This document shows, piece by piece, positions 1 through 7,517 of a stretch of 64,000 bases of DNA (positions within the stretch are counted from its first letter, which is position 1; every line of letters begins with the position of its first letter). Location of the stretch: NCBI RefSeq assembly GCF_000745235.1, contig NZ_JQNL01000001.1, positions 744,001-808,000 of the forward strand, given 5' to 3'. The position numbers were made by a program, and so were the translations under genes. This DNA is from Luteibacter mycovicinus. GTDB lineage: Bacteria > Pseudomonadota > Gammaproteobacteria > Xanthomonadales > Rhodanobacteraceae. The notes beneath the pieces were generated by a model. The model saw nothing but the letters and a program-made list of their open reading frames with translations. It was not told the DNA's origin and did no database searches.

Positions 1-143
1 CGCTGGCGTCGGCGGTGGCGGCGGGGCTGGCTCGGGGCAAATCGCCGCAATCGGCTGTCCGCGAGGCGATTGCATGGGTAAACAAGGCCTTCCAGCGGTC
101 CTGGCGACCGGGCCGGGGCACGGTCCACGTGCTGGGGCACTGA
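1..143 (+). CDS. thiD: C-terminal fragment, probable hydroxymethylpyrimidine/phosphomethylpyrimidine kinase (ThiD)
   Basis: The reading frame enters from the left edge (first full codon at 3) and stops with TGA at 141-143, leaving the last 46 residues. The fragment has a small-residue helix ending in GLARGKSP followed by a helix with AVREAIAWVNKAF. This is the usual ending of ThiD-type ribokinase-fold kinases, which phosphorylate the thiamine pyrimidine precursor twice. No catalytic residue lies in the visible part, so the assignment rests on the tail pattern alone. Another ribokinase-like kinase is the main alternative. Confidence 0.55.
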   Translation, partial: LASAVAAGLARGKSPQSAVREAIAWVNKAFQRSWRPGRGTVHVLGH

Positions 144-219
144 GGGCGGAGTATCCTATGCGCGTTGATACGGGCCGCTCCGGCCGCATGTATCGCTCGT
201 CCTTGTCGAGTCCACGCGC

Positions 220-1167
220 ATGAATTTCCTCGGGCCACGCTTCATCGTCCTGTACCTCCTGATCCTGTTCACGCTGTGCGTGCTGCTGGTGCATCTGCGC
301 GGCCGTTCGCGCCTGCGCTTCGATCGCCAGCTGGTGGATCACTCGGCGATCTTCGCGCCGTACAACCTGCTGATGTACGCCTTCTCGGCCGTGCCGGCGC
401 GACCGATCCTCGATCGTCGCGGCTTTCCGCAGCTCGACCTGCTGCAGAACAACTGGCAGGCGATCCGCGCGGAGGCGATGCATCTGTTCGACGAGGGCTT
501 CATCCGCTCGGCGGAGAAGCACAACGACGCGTCGTTCAACTCGTTCTTCAAGCAGGGCTGGAAGCGTTTCTACCTCAAGTGGTACGGCGAACCGCTGTCC
601 TCGGCCGAGGCGCTCTGCCCCGAGACGGTCAAGCTGCTCAACTCCATCCCGAGCGTCAAGGCCGCGATGTTCGCCCTGCTCCCGCCGGGCAGCAAGCTCA
701 ATGCGCACCGCGACCCATTCGCCGGTTCGCTGCGCTACCACCTCGGCCTGATCACGCCCAACTCCGACGACTGCCGCATCTTCGTCGACGGTGAAATGCA
801 CGCCTGGCGCGACGGGAAAGACGTCGTCTTCGACGAGACTTACGTGCACTGGGCCGAGAACCGCACGGACCAGACCCGCGTGATCCTCTTCGCCGACGTC
901 GAGCGTCCGCTGAAGAGCCGCCTGATGACGGGCATCAACAAGCGCGTCGGCGCTTTCATGGGTTCGATCACCGCCTCGCCCAACAGCGACGACGGCAATG
1001 AGCAAGTCGGCTTCGTCAATCGCATGTTCGCCCTGAACAAGCGTGGCCGCGAGCGCACGCGCAAATTCAAGAAGGCGAACCCGAAGCTGTTCCGCCTGAT
1101 CAAGTACGTCGGCATCGTGCTGATGATCTGGCTGATCTTCCTGGCGCCCTACCCGTTCTACCGCTGA
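220..1167 (+). CDS. lpxO: LpxO-type Fe(II)/2-oxoglutarate lipid A hydroxylase
   Basis: This 315-residue protein belongs to the aspartyl/asparaginyl beta-hydroxylase family and resembles LpxO, which adds a 2-hydroxyl to a secondary acyl chain of lipid A at the inner membrane. A hydrophobic anchor lies at about residues 7-25 and a second at about 293-312, so the catalytic domain is probably held at the cytoplasmic face. Iron and cosubstrate ligands are visible as H163-x-D165 (NAHRDPF), H210 (YVHWAEN) and R220. Length and the two terminal anchors fit LpxO better than soluble AspH proteins. ATG 220 is used. The gene stands alone between thiD and a small hypothetical gene. The LpxO identity is from family resemblance; the exact acyl target is inferred. 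Confidence 0.85.
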   Translation: MNFLGPRFIVLYLLILFTLCVLLVHLRGRSRLRFDRQLVDHSAIFAPYNLLMYAFSAVPARPILDRRGFPQLDLLQNNWQAIRAEAMHLFDEGFIRSAEKHNDASFNSFFKQGWKRFYLKWYGEPLSSAEALCPETVKLLNSIPSVKAAMFALLPPGSKLNAHRDPFAGSLRYHLGLITPNSDDCRIFVDGEMHAWRDGKDVVFDETYVHWAENRTDQTRVILFADVERPLKSRLMTGINKRVGAFMGSITASPNSDDGNEQVGFVNRMFALNKRGRERTRKFKKANPKLFRLIKYVGIVLMIWLIFLAPYPFYR

Positions 1168-1239
1168 TCGGGTCTTAACATCGCGCCGCGCGCGTGGCGC
1201 GATACTCCGGGCGGGGTGAGCCTGAACGGAGTACAGGTT

Positions 1240-1698
1240 ATGAGCCAGCGAGCGTTCTGCCTTGCGTTATTGATGCCCATCGCCGCGGCCGCCTCTGCCG
1301 CGCCACCGCCCGCGCCCGACCTGGCGCCTCTGGTCTCCAGGCTCGTGGACGACACGGCAAGGGATTCGGACAGCGAACGTCGTGCGTTTGATGCGCTGAT
1401 GAATCTCGGCAGCGCGGGCGTGCCGTATATCGTCAGTCACCTGGGCGACGGTCGTCGCCTTCCCGAGCAGTCGATCTGGGTGCGCCGTCAGGGCTCACGC
1501 GATCGGCAAGGGCAGCCGTGGTACGTCCATGACGGGCTCGAGTTCGTGCTGAAGGTGGTGACGGGACGTGCGTTCGGTCCGCAGAACGGGCATCTTTTGC
1601 CGAGTCAGCGTGAGAAGAACACACGCAAGTGGGTGGCGTGGTGTGTCGATCATTATCCGGCGCAGGCTTCGGTTTGCCGGAGTGGCTCACGCGACTAA
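1240..1698 (+). CDS. Small exported hypothetical protein
   Basis: I do not recognise this 152-residue protein. ATG 1240 is chosen over the in-frame GTG at 1216 because GGAG (1228-1231) lies 8 nt upstream and because translation then opens with a clean signal peptide (basic MSQR, hydrophobic core, cleavage near ASAAP). The mature part begins with a helix-rich LAPLVSRLVDD segment and contains a HEAT-like stretch around DALMNLGSAGVPYIVSHLGD. The C-terminal third has several Trp and two Cys residues (WVAWCVDHYP, QASVCRSG) that could form a periplasmic disulfide. No catalytic motif is seen. Confidence 0.6.
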   Translation: MSQRAFCLALLMPIAAAASAAPPPAPDLAPLVSRLVDDTARDSDSERRAFDALMNLGSAGVPYIVSHLGDGRRLPEQSIWVRRQGSRDRQGQPWYVHDGLEFVLKVVTGRAFGPQNGHLLPSQREKNTRKWVAWCVDHYPAQASVCRSGSRD

Positions 1699-1784
1699 CC
1701 GCCGACGTGGCGTGCTCGGATCGAAGCGCCGCGGCCGGGCTCGGCTTTGCCATCGCATCTGATTTGAGGCCTCGCCTCGCGGCA

Positions 1785-1880
1785 AGGGGCGTCGGCGTCT
1801 GCCATTCCTGTCGCTAAGTCCTCCTCCGGCCTTCGCCTCCGTGCGGAATCGCTCCAGGAACGCCAGACGCCGACGCCCCT
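1785..1880. repeat. Short structured repeat, copy S1 (variable arms, conserved core)
   Basis: A perfect 17-bp inverted repeat (1785-1801 with 1864-1880) encloses a 62-nt core. The core reads CCTGTCGCTAAGTCC at its left and GCTCCAGG at its right. A second copy (S2, 2850-2941) lies about 1 kb away in reverse orientation. The 51-nt shared core differs at only 4 positions, yet the arms differ extensively while staying perfectly paired. It has no coding content. Confidence 0.75.
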
Positions 1881-1906
1881 CCGAACGCTGACGCCACTTG
1901 GCTCAT

Positions 1907-1928
1907 GTAGGAGCGAGCCTGCTCGCGA
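1907..1928 (+). repeat. REP-type palindrome
   Basis: A single REP-like unit beginning GTAGGAGCGAGCC and ending GCTCGCGA. It is a diverged member of the GTAGGAGCG family that recurs at 12618, 39110, 39170, 61134/62384 and 62409. Such elements are common in intergenic DNA of pseudomonads and xanthomonads. Confidence 0.75.
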
Positions 1929-1989
1929 CCCCTCAGCGCTCAACATGGCGAACAAAGCGTTGCATCCGCCCGCGCCGGCGGTTCCAACA

Positions 1990-2250
1990 TCAAACCTTGT
2001 CCCACTCCATCTTCGCGTGCGCCCGCGCCGCGCACTGCACACCCATCGTAATCAATGCACCGACACCTCCCAGCGCAAGCAACGTGCGCTGACGCTCGGG
2101 AATTTCGTCTTCCTGCAGCGACTCAACGAGCAAATCGGTCATGCCCCGCGCGTATTGCAACAACTCGGTAGCGTCATTCAACAACGCGTTGACGCTCGCC
2201 TCGGGGTCGATACAAAAACTTCCTTCGCCAACCGTTCCAAACTTTTCCAT
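1990..2250 (-). CDS. Hypothetical protein, DUF3077/DUF6124-like
   Basis: This 86-residue acidic protein resembles the small DUF3077/DUF6124 proteins of pseudomonads: a short N-terminal strand followed by a long helical pair (ASVNALLNDATELLQYAR, then a second helix from RQRTLLALGG to CAARAHAK). Function of the family is unknown. ATG 2250 is chosen because GGAG stands 6 nt upstream; in-frame ATGs at 2256 and 2262 lack as good a site. It is a lone gene between two repeat-rich non-coding stretches, and the assignment is a pattern match without motif support. Confidence 0.5.
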   Translation of the reverse strand: MEKFGTVGEGSFCIDPEASVNALLNDATELLQYARGMTDLLVESLQEDEIPERQRTLLALGGVGALITMGVQCAARAHAKMEWDKV

Positions 2251-2460
2251 AGTCATCTCCATGCGTGCCGCACGTAGCCCCGAGTTGTGGCACGCCAAAA
2301 CGCAAAGGCGTGCCACCATCGCTCGCACGATGAGCCTCATCGGCCTGTCCGTGACCGGACGCCGGGCGGTGTGTTCAAGAAGTGGTTCGCAACGCCAGTC
2401 GCTGTCTTGCGGCCACACGGCAACGCGCCGGATAGCTACGGCAAGAAAAAACTCAACTGA

Positions 2461-2706
2461 CAACGGCCAGCGCCGCGGTTCTTCAACCGTGTCTGCGAGA
2501 TCGGCAGACGGCCCGGTAACCGTTGAGGGAAGTGCCGCCGGGAAGCGGCACGCGTGAGAATGCCTTAGTATTTGGCATAGCCATGGTCAACCTTATCCGT
2601 TGATTAGGGTCAGCGGACCTTGTGGTGCTTCGAACACCCTGGGTCCGCGCTCACCGCTCTGAGCGATGGTTGCCTGCGATGCGTGGATTGCGATCCCGCA
2701 GGCAAC
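2461..2706. other. Non-coding stretch with a dense run of stem-loops (candidate structured RNA)
   Basis: No convincing gene lies in 2251-3068. Within it, CAACGG (2461-2466) pairs with CCGTTG (2520-2525) and encloses two hairpins (2476-2489 and 2491-2509), giving a branched fold. Downstream follow GTGCCGC/GCGGCAC (2532-2551), ATGCC/GGCAT (2560-2578), GCGGACC/GGTCCGC (2613-2648), CGCT/AGCG (2655-2665) and GTTGCCTGC/GCAGGCAAC (2669-2706). I could not match it to tRNA, tmRNA, RNase P RNA, SRP RNA or an integron attC site. High GC makes short stems likely by chance, so this is only a candidate. Confidence 0.3.
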
Positions 2707-2849
2707 GAACACAAGCTAGCAAAAAACGCGACGTCGTGTCATGAGAATCTGCGTCAATTCGCGACCCATTCGCGCGTCACCGCAAGCTTACCCAGACGCC
2801 GCTCCGGCTCTGCTCTCCGCTCTCCACACAACGAACCGCACCGTCCGAA

Positions 2850-2941
2850 GGGAGCCGTCGGCTGCCGTGCCTGGAGCGCTTCCGCACGAAGGCGAAGGCC
2901 GTAGGAGGACCTAGCGACAGGCATGGCAGCCGACGGCTCCC
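2850..2941. repeat. Short structured repeat, copy S2
   Basis: The inverted partner of S1. A perfect 17-bp inverted repeat (2850-2866 with 2925-2941) flanks a 58-nt core whose reverse complement matches the S1 core at 47 of 51 aligned positions. The arms begin GGGAGCCGTCGG here, against AGGGGCGTCGG in S1. It lies about 130 bp beyond the 3' end of the isocitrate dehydrogenase gene. Confidence 0.75.
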
Positions 2942-3068
2942 TCTCTACAGCGCGCAAGAGCAAAAGCGATGGCGCAGCCGAGCCCTCCAACGCGATCACA
3001 AAGAAAAAGACCCCACGATCACTCGCGAGGCCTTTTCCAAAAGCGACAATCAGATCGAACCGTAACGC

Positions 3069-4091
3069 TTACGCCGTAGCGCGAATCCGCTCGACGATCG
3101 CATCGCCGAAGGTATCCGTCGTGCCCGTACCACCGACATCCGGCGTCGTACGATCGCGCGCGTTCATCACGTCGCTGATGGCGGCGCGCAGACGCGTCGC
3201 CTTGGCGACCATGTCGAGGTGATCGAGCATGTCGGCGGCAGCCAGCAGCAGTGCGCACGGGTTGGCCTTCTTCTGACCTGCGATATCCGGCGCCGAACCG
3301 TGGACGGCTTCGAAGATCGCCGCGTCCTTGCCGATGTTCGCACCCGGGGCGAGGCCCAGGCCGCCGACGAGGCCTGCGCACAGGTCGGACAGGATGTCAC
3401 CGAAGAGATTGGTGGTGACGATCACGTCGAACTGGTACGGGTTCATCACCAGCTGCATGCAGGCGTTGTCGACGATCATTTCCTGGAATTCGAGCTCCGG
3501 GTAATCCTTCGCGACTTCACGCGCCACGTCGAGGAACAGGCCCGACGAGGTCTTCATGATGTTGGCCTTGTGCACGGCCGTGACCTTCTTGCGGCCCTTC
3601 TGCTTCGCCATCTCGAAGCCGTAGCGGCAGATCCGCTCCATGCCCGGACGCGTGTTGCGGATGACCGAGACAGCGACCTCGTTCTCGCCGGTGCCTTCGC
3701 GCGTCTGGCCTTCGGCCATGTACGCACCCATGGTGTTTTCACGCACCGTGATGATGTCGATGTTCTCGAAGCGCGCCTTGGTGCCCGGGAAGCTGATCGC
3801 CGGACGCACGTTGGCGTACAGGTCGAACTTGCGACGCAGGGTGACGTTGATCGAGGTGAAGCCACCGCCGATCGGGGTGGTCAGCGGACCCTTCAGAGCG
3901 ACCTTGTGCTTCTCGATCGCATCCAGCGTGGCCTGCGGGAGCAGATCGCCGTGCTTCTCGAGCGCGACCACGCCCGCGTCCACGTAGTCGTAGGACAGAC
4001 CGCAGTCGAGAGCATCGAGGACGCGGATGGTCGCGTCCATGATCTCGGGGCCGATGCCGTCGCCGGGAATCACGGCAATCGTCTTGCTCAT
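3069..4091 (-). CDS. icd: NAD-type isocitrate dehydrogenase (beta-decarboxylating dehydrogenase family)
   Basis: This 340-residue enzyme oxidatively decarboxylates isocitrate to 2-oxoglutarate in the TCA cycle. It carries the isocitrate/isopropylmalate dehydrogenase signature: NLFGDILSD followed by [12 protein letters not shown], an N-terminal [10 protein letters not shown] loop, and a conserved substrate Arg region ([12 protein letters not shown]). Length and the short N-terminus fit the compact NAD-linked IDH found in xanthomonads rather than the longer E. coli NADP enzyme. ATG 4091 is chosen because CAGGAG lies 7 nt upstream; the longer reading frame to 4190 has no start support. Homoisocitrate or isopropylmalate dehydrogenase is the alternative, less likely without leu genes nearby. 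Confidence 0.85.
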   Translation of the reverse strand: MSKTIAVIPGDGIGPEIMDATIRVLDALDCGLSYDYVDAGVVALEKHGDLLPQATLDAIEKHKVALKGPLTTPIGGGFTSINVTLRRKFDLYANVRPAISFPGTKARFENIDIITVRENTMGAYMAEGQTREGTGENEVAVSVIRNTRPGMERICRYGFEMAKQKGRKKVTAVHKANIMKTSSGLFLDVAREVAKDYPELEFQEMIVDNACMQLVMNPYQFDVIVTTNLFGDILSDLCAGLVGGLGLAPGANIGKDAAIFEAVHGSAPDIAGQKKANPCALLLAAADMLDHLDMVAKATRLRAAISDVMNARDRTTPDVGGTGTTDTFGDAIVERIRATA

Positions 4092-4223
4092 GGGGTTACT
4101 CCTGAAGGATGCGTCGCATGACACACGCACGAGGGCGCGTGTGGGGAGAAAAATCGCCCAATTATCGGCGATCTCGCCCTCTTCCTTCAAGTTTGGCGCC
4201 CCGGGCGGGGCGCCCTGCCTTCA

Positions 4224-4628
4224 TCAGGCCGCGGGATGGTCCGCGCAGGCCTCCGCCTCGGCCGGGGCCTCGGTCTCGAGCGAGTCGAGGAAATCCACGG
4301 CGCGGCGCAGGTGCGGAATCACGATGGAGCCGCCGACGACGAGGCCGACGCTGAAGACCTCGAAGAACTCGTCGCGATTGACCCCGGCTTCCTTGCACTG
4401 GGCGACGTGGTAGCTGATGCAGTCGTCGCAGCGCAGCACCATCGAGGCGACCAGGCCGAGCATTTCCTTGGTCTTCACATCCAGCGCGCCAGCCCGGTAG
4501 GTCTGGGTGTCCAGCGCGAAAAAGCGACGGACGACCTGGTTGTCCTCGCCGAGGATGCGCTCGTTCATCCGCTTGCGGAACGCGGTGAACTCCTCCACGC
4601 GGTTACCTTCCGTCGGCGTGCCGGACAT
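4224..4628 (-). CDS. Carboxymuconolactone decarboxylase/AhpD-family protein
   Basis: A 134-residue alpha-helical protein of the AhpD/CMD family. The redox signature CDDCISYH (CxxC followed by His) is intact, so a thiol-peroxidase-like or disulfide reductase role is more likely than lactone decarboxylation. The start ATG (4628-4626) overlaps the grxC stop as TGATG, implying translational coupling with glutaredoxin and a shared thiol-redox function. The C-terminus is Ala/Glu-rich. The physiological partner is unknown. Confidence 0.8.
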   Translation of the reverse strand: MSGTPTEGNRVEEFTAFRKRMNERILGEDNQVVRRFFALDTQTYRAGALDVKTKEMLGLVASMVLRCDDCISYHVAQCKEAGVNRDEFFEVFSVGLVVGGSIVIPHLRRAVDFLDSLETEAPAEAEACADHPAA

Positions 4629-4897
4629 CAGTTCGTCGCCCCGAGGATGTCGGCCAGCCGGCCGCTGCGGTCGGCGGCGGCGAGGTCGTCGAAACCACCC
4701 ACGTGGGTGCCGTTGATGAAGATCTGCGGGACCGTGCGGCGACCGCCGCTCTTCTCCAGCATGATGTCGCGCTGCGCCGGATCGGTGTCGATGCGCACCT
4801 CGTCCCACGCCAGGCCCTTGGCCTTGAGCAGGTTCTTGGCGGCGACGCAGTACGGGCAGACGGCGGTCGAGTAGATGGTGATATCGGGGGTGGACAT
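4628..4897 (-). CDS. grxC: Glutaredoxin 3
   Basis: This 89-residue dithiol glutaredoxin reduces disulfides and glutathione-mixed disulfides using GSH. The active site CPYC is at residues 14-17, followed by the usual cis-Pro motif TVPQIFINGTHVGG and the C-terminal GGFDD helix cap. Length matches the GrxC family. It is the upstream gene of a two-gene unit with the AhpD-like protein, sharing a TGATG junction, and is divergent from bepA across about 160 bp that must hold both promoters. Confidence 0.92.
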   Translation of the reverse strand: MSTPDITIYSTAVCPYCVAAKNLLKAKGLAWDEVRIDTDPAQRDIMLEKSGGRRTVPQIFINGTHVGGFDDLAAADRSGRLADILGATN

Positions 4898-5056
4898 GGG
4901 AGGTTGGGCTCCGAACCGGAATGACTACAAAATGGCGATCTGGCGCCCATTTTACAAGGCAATCGAACCCCGCGCGGTCTCCGGGGTCAAACCGGCCCCA
5001 CCGCGCGCGGCGTGGCGGGTCCTTCGTCGTTTGGTGATGGTATCGTCCTCGCACTT

Positions 5057-6709
5057 ATGCGCACCCCATTTCTCCGCCTGTCCCTGATCGCCGCCAGCGC
5101 CCTCGCCACCTTCGCCGTGGGCGCGCAGGACAACGTCCGCCTGCCGGATCTGGGTAGCTCGGCCAACGCCCTGATCAGCCCGCGCGAGGCCGACGAGTAC
5201 GGGGCCATGATGCTGCGCCAGATGCATGCGCTCGACCTCACGGTGGACGACGCCCTGCTGGACCAGTACATCAACGACCTCGGCTACCGCCTGGTGGCGG
5301 CCAGCGACCGGCCGAAGGACCACTTCCAGTTCTTCATCGTGCGCGACACGCAGATCAACGCGTTCGCGGCCCCCGGCGGCTACATCGGCGTCAACGCCGG
5401 CCTGATCAACATCACCGACAACGAGAGCGAACTCGCGGGCGTCATGGCCCACGAGATCGGCCACATCACCCAGAACCACCTGTACCGTGCCTTCGAGGAT
5501 TCGAAGAAGAACGCCCCGCTGATGGCGCTCGTGCTGCTGGGCGCGATCGCCGCCGGTGCCGGTGGCGGCGCGGGCGACGCCGCGCCCGCCGTGCTCATGG
5601 GTGGCCAGGGGCTGCTCATGCAGCGGCAGATCAACTTCACCCGTAAGGACGAGGTCGAAGCCGACCGCGTCGGCATCCAGACCCTGTCGCGGGCCGGTTA
5701 CGACCCCGAGGCGATGGGCGATTTCTTCGGCCGCATGCAGGACACGCTGCGCGTCGGCCAGGGCGAAGAGGCGCTGCCCGCCCTCCTGCAGACCCACCCC
5801 GTGACCCTGGCCCGCATCAGCGAGGCCAAGGCGCGCGCCCGTACGCTCGAGGAGGCCCAGGCCAACAAGCCGCGCCAGCCCACGCTGGACAAAGCCAGCT
5901 GGGAGAAGAGCACGGCGCCGGTGCTCTACGTGAAGGACCCCACCGCGCTGATCACCCCCGCCGGCAAGGTCGCTAAGGACAGCGTCAACGACACCTATGC
6001 GCTGATGCGCGAACGGGTGCGCGTCCTCTCCGGGGATGCCCGTCAGCTGACGTCCTTCTATGCCACGAACCTCAAGCGCAAGGATTTCGACACCGCGGCC
6101 AACCGGTACGGCTACGCGCTGTGCCTGCTGCGCACGGACCACGGTGCCCAGGCGGTCGAGCAACTTCAGCCCCTGCTGGCCAGCCTGCCCTCCAGCGTGG
6201 TGCTGCGCCTGGCCATGGCCGATGCCTACGAGAACGCCGGCCGTCACGGCGACGCCATGGCGATCTACAAGGCCCTGCACGACAACTCGCCGCGCAACCG
6301 CGCCGTGGCTCTGGGCTACGCGCGGGCGCTGGCCAACAGCGGGCGCGTGGAGGACGCCCGGATGGCGTCGACCATGTTGAAGCCGATGCTCGACGACAGC
6401 GACGACCCGGACATCTTCCTCACCTTCGCACGGGCCAGCGAGCGGTCCGGCGACGGGATCCGGGCCGCGGAGGCGTATGCGGACAGCGCCTACCTCGCCG
6501 GCCGGCCGTTCGACGCCATGGAGCAGCTCAAGCGGCTGCTGAAACGGGACGACCTCGATTATTACCAGCGGTCGCGCATCCAGGCCCGGATCGGCGACCT
6601 CACCCCACTGCTGCTGGAACTGCGTAAACGACGCATCACGACCGACGACAATCCGGACGGACGCAGTCAATACGTGCGGTCTCAGTTCGGTCTGAGAACC
6701 GGATTGTGA
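5057..6709 (+). CDS. bepA: Periplasmic M48 metalloprotease with TPR domain (BepA/YfgC-like)
   Basis: A 550-residue exported protease that probably controls outer-membrane protein assembly: BepA degrades misfolded LptD and BamA and chaperones LptD. A signal peptide spans residues 1-23 (cleavage near VGA-QD). The zinc site HEIGH is at 132-136, with the third ligand expected in EVEADRVG. The C-terminal half (about 300-540) is built of TPR-like helical pairs. ATG 5057 is chosen because the 15 extra codons from 5012 would bury the signal peptide. The neighbouring phoB begins 68 bp downstream and has its own likely promoter. Confidence 0.88.
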   Translation: MRTPFLRLSLIAASALATFAVGAQDNVRLPDLGSSANALISPREADEYGAMMLRQMHALDLTVDDALLDQYINDLGYRLVAASDRPKDHFQFFIVRDTQINAFAAPGGYIGVNAGLINITDNESELAGVMAHEIGHITQNHLYRAFEDSKKNAPLMALVLLGAIAAGAGGGAGDAAPAVLMGGQGLLMQRQINFTRKDEVEADRVGIQTLSRAGYDPEAMGDFFGRMQDTLRVGQGEEALPALLQTHPVTLARISEAKARARTLEEAQANKPRQPTLDKASWEKSTAPVLYVKDPTALITPAGKVAKDSVNDTYALMRERVRVLSGDARQLTSFYATNLKRKDFDTAANRYGYALCLLRTDHGAQAVEQLQPLLASLPSSVVLRLAMADAYENAGRHGDAMAIYKALHDNSPRNRAVALGYARALANSGRVEDARMASTMLKPMLDDSDDPDIFLTFARASERSGDGIRAAEAYADSAYLAGRPFDAMEQLKRLLKRDDLDYYQRSRIQARIGDLTPLLLELRKRRITTDDNPDGRSQYVRSQFGLRTGL

Positions 6710-6712
6710 CCG

Positions 6713-6730
6713 TTGTCATTAGCGTGTAAC
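6713..6730 (+). promoter_or_regulatory. Candidate Pho box upstream of phoB
   Basis: TTGTCAT (6713-6719), 4 bp, then GTGTAAC (6724-6730) reproduces the two 7-bp half-sites with 11-bp period of the PhoB box (consensus CTGTCAT, then CTGTCAC). A further half-site-like CCGTCAT lies at 6751-6757. The position, 48 bp before the phoB start, suggests autoregulation by PhoB. The match is partial. Confidence 0.45.
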
Positions 6731-6777
6731 ACAGCATGGCTGCAATATGACCGTCATAGCCAACGAGCGGCCCACGC

Positions 6778-7467
6778 GTGCATAAGCGCATTCTCATCGT
6801 AGAAGACGAAGCATCGATCCGCGACATGGTCGCATTCGCGCTTCGTAAGGCGGGTATGGACGCGGCTCACGCCGCCGACGCCCGCGCCGCACAGATGGCG
6901 ATCTCGGAGCGGGTACCGGACTTGATCCTGCTCGACTGGATGCTCCCGGGCACCAGTGGACTGGAACTGGCCCGTCGCCTCCGCCGGGAAGAACTCTCGC
7001 GCGAGATCCCGATCATCATGCTCACCGCGCGCGGTGAGGAGATGGACCGGGTGAACGGACTCGAGGCCGGCGTCGACGACTACGTCATCAAGCCGTTCTC
7101 CACCCGTGAGCTGATCGCCCGGATCAAGGCGGTGCTCCGCCGCAGTCAGGGCGACGACGGCTCCGGCGTGGTGGAACTCGGCGGCCTGCGCATCGATGGG
7201 CCCGCGCATCGCGTGTTCGCCGGCGAGGAAGCCGTGCCGATCGGCCCGACCGAATACCGCCTGCTGTTCTTCTTCATGACCCACCCTGAGCGCGTCTACT
7301 CGCGCGCCCAGCTGCTGGACCATGTCTGGGGCGGCAGCGTGTACGTGGAGGAGCGCACGGTCGACGTGCATATCCGCCGCCTGCGCAAGACACTGGAGCC
7401 GTGGAAGCTCGACGACATGGTGCAGACCGTGCGCGGCGCGGGCTACCGCTTCTCCGCGAACACCTAG
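6778..7467 (+). CDS. phoB: Phosphate regulon response regulator PhoB
   Basis: A 229-residue OmpR/PhoB-family regulator activating phosphate-starvation genes. The receiver domain (1-118) shows the acidic pair D10/E11, phospho-acceptor D53 (LLDWMLPG), T83 and K105. The winged-helix domain follows (about 130-226) with GPTEYRLL and [12 protein letters not shown] in the recognition helix, a hallmark of PhoB. The start is GTG 6778. It is followed 50 bp later by its kinase phoR and then by polyphosphate genes, which fits a phosphate-response operon. Autoregulation is suggested by the Pho-box-like site upstream. Confidence 0.95.
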   Translation: MHKRILIVEDEASIRDMVAFALRKAGMDAAHAADARAAQMAISERVPDLILLDWMLPGTSGLELARRLRREELSREIPIIMLTARGEEMDRVNGLEAGVDDYVIKPFSTRELIARIKAVLRRSQGDDGSGVVELGGLRIDGPAHRVFAGEEAVPIGPTEYRLLFFFMTHPERVYSRAQLLDHVWGGSVYVEERTVDVHIRRLRKTLEPWKLDDMVQTVRGAGYRFSANT

Positions 7468-7517
7468 GCGTGCGCGGGTAGCCGCGCTATGGTCCCTTCC
7501 TGAGACCGACACCGGCC

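Noticed and set aside
2461-2706. tRNA, tmRNA or integron attC site in the hairpin-rich gap
   Set aside because: No T-loop consensus, no 7-bp acceptor with proper arm spacing, and no RYYYAAC/GTTRRRY core sites; only generic stems remain.
2754-2999. An 81-codon minus-strand frame over repeat S2
   Set aside because: It is made largely of repeat sequence, has no ribosome site, and the S1 copy does not keep the frame.
4952-6670. A 572-codon open frame on the minus strand opposite bepA, and similar long antisense frames opposite ppx (11935-14163), purF (16575-18134) and others
   Set aside because: They lie fully antisense to genes with clear motifs, have Arg/Val/Gly/His-biased composition, and no domain pattern. 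They are by-products of high GC codon use.
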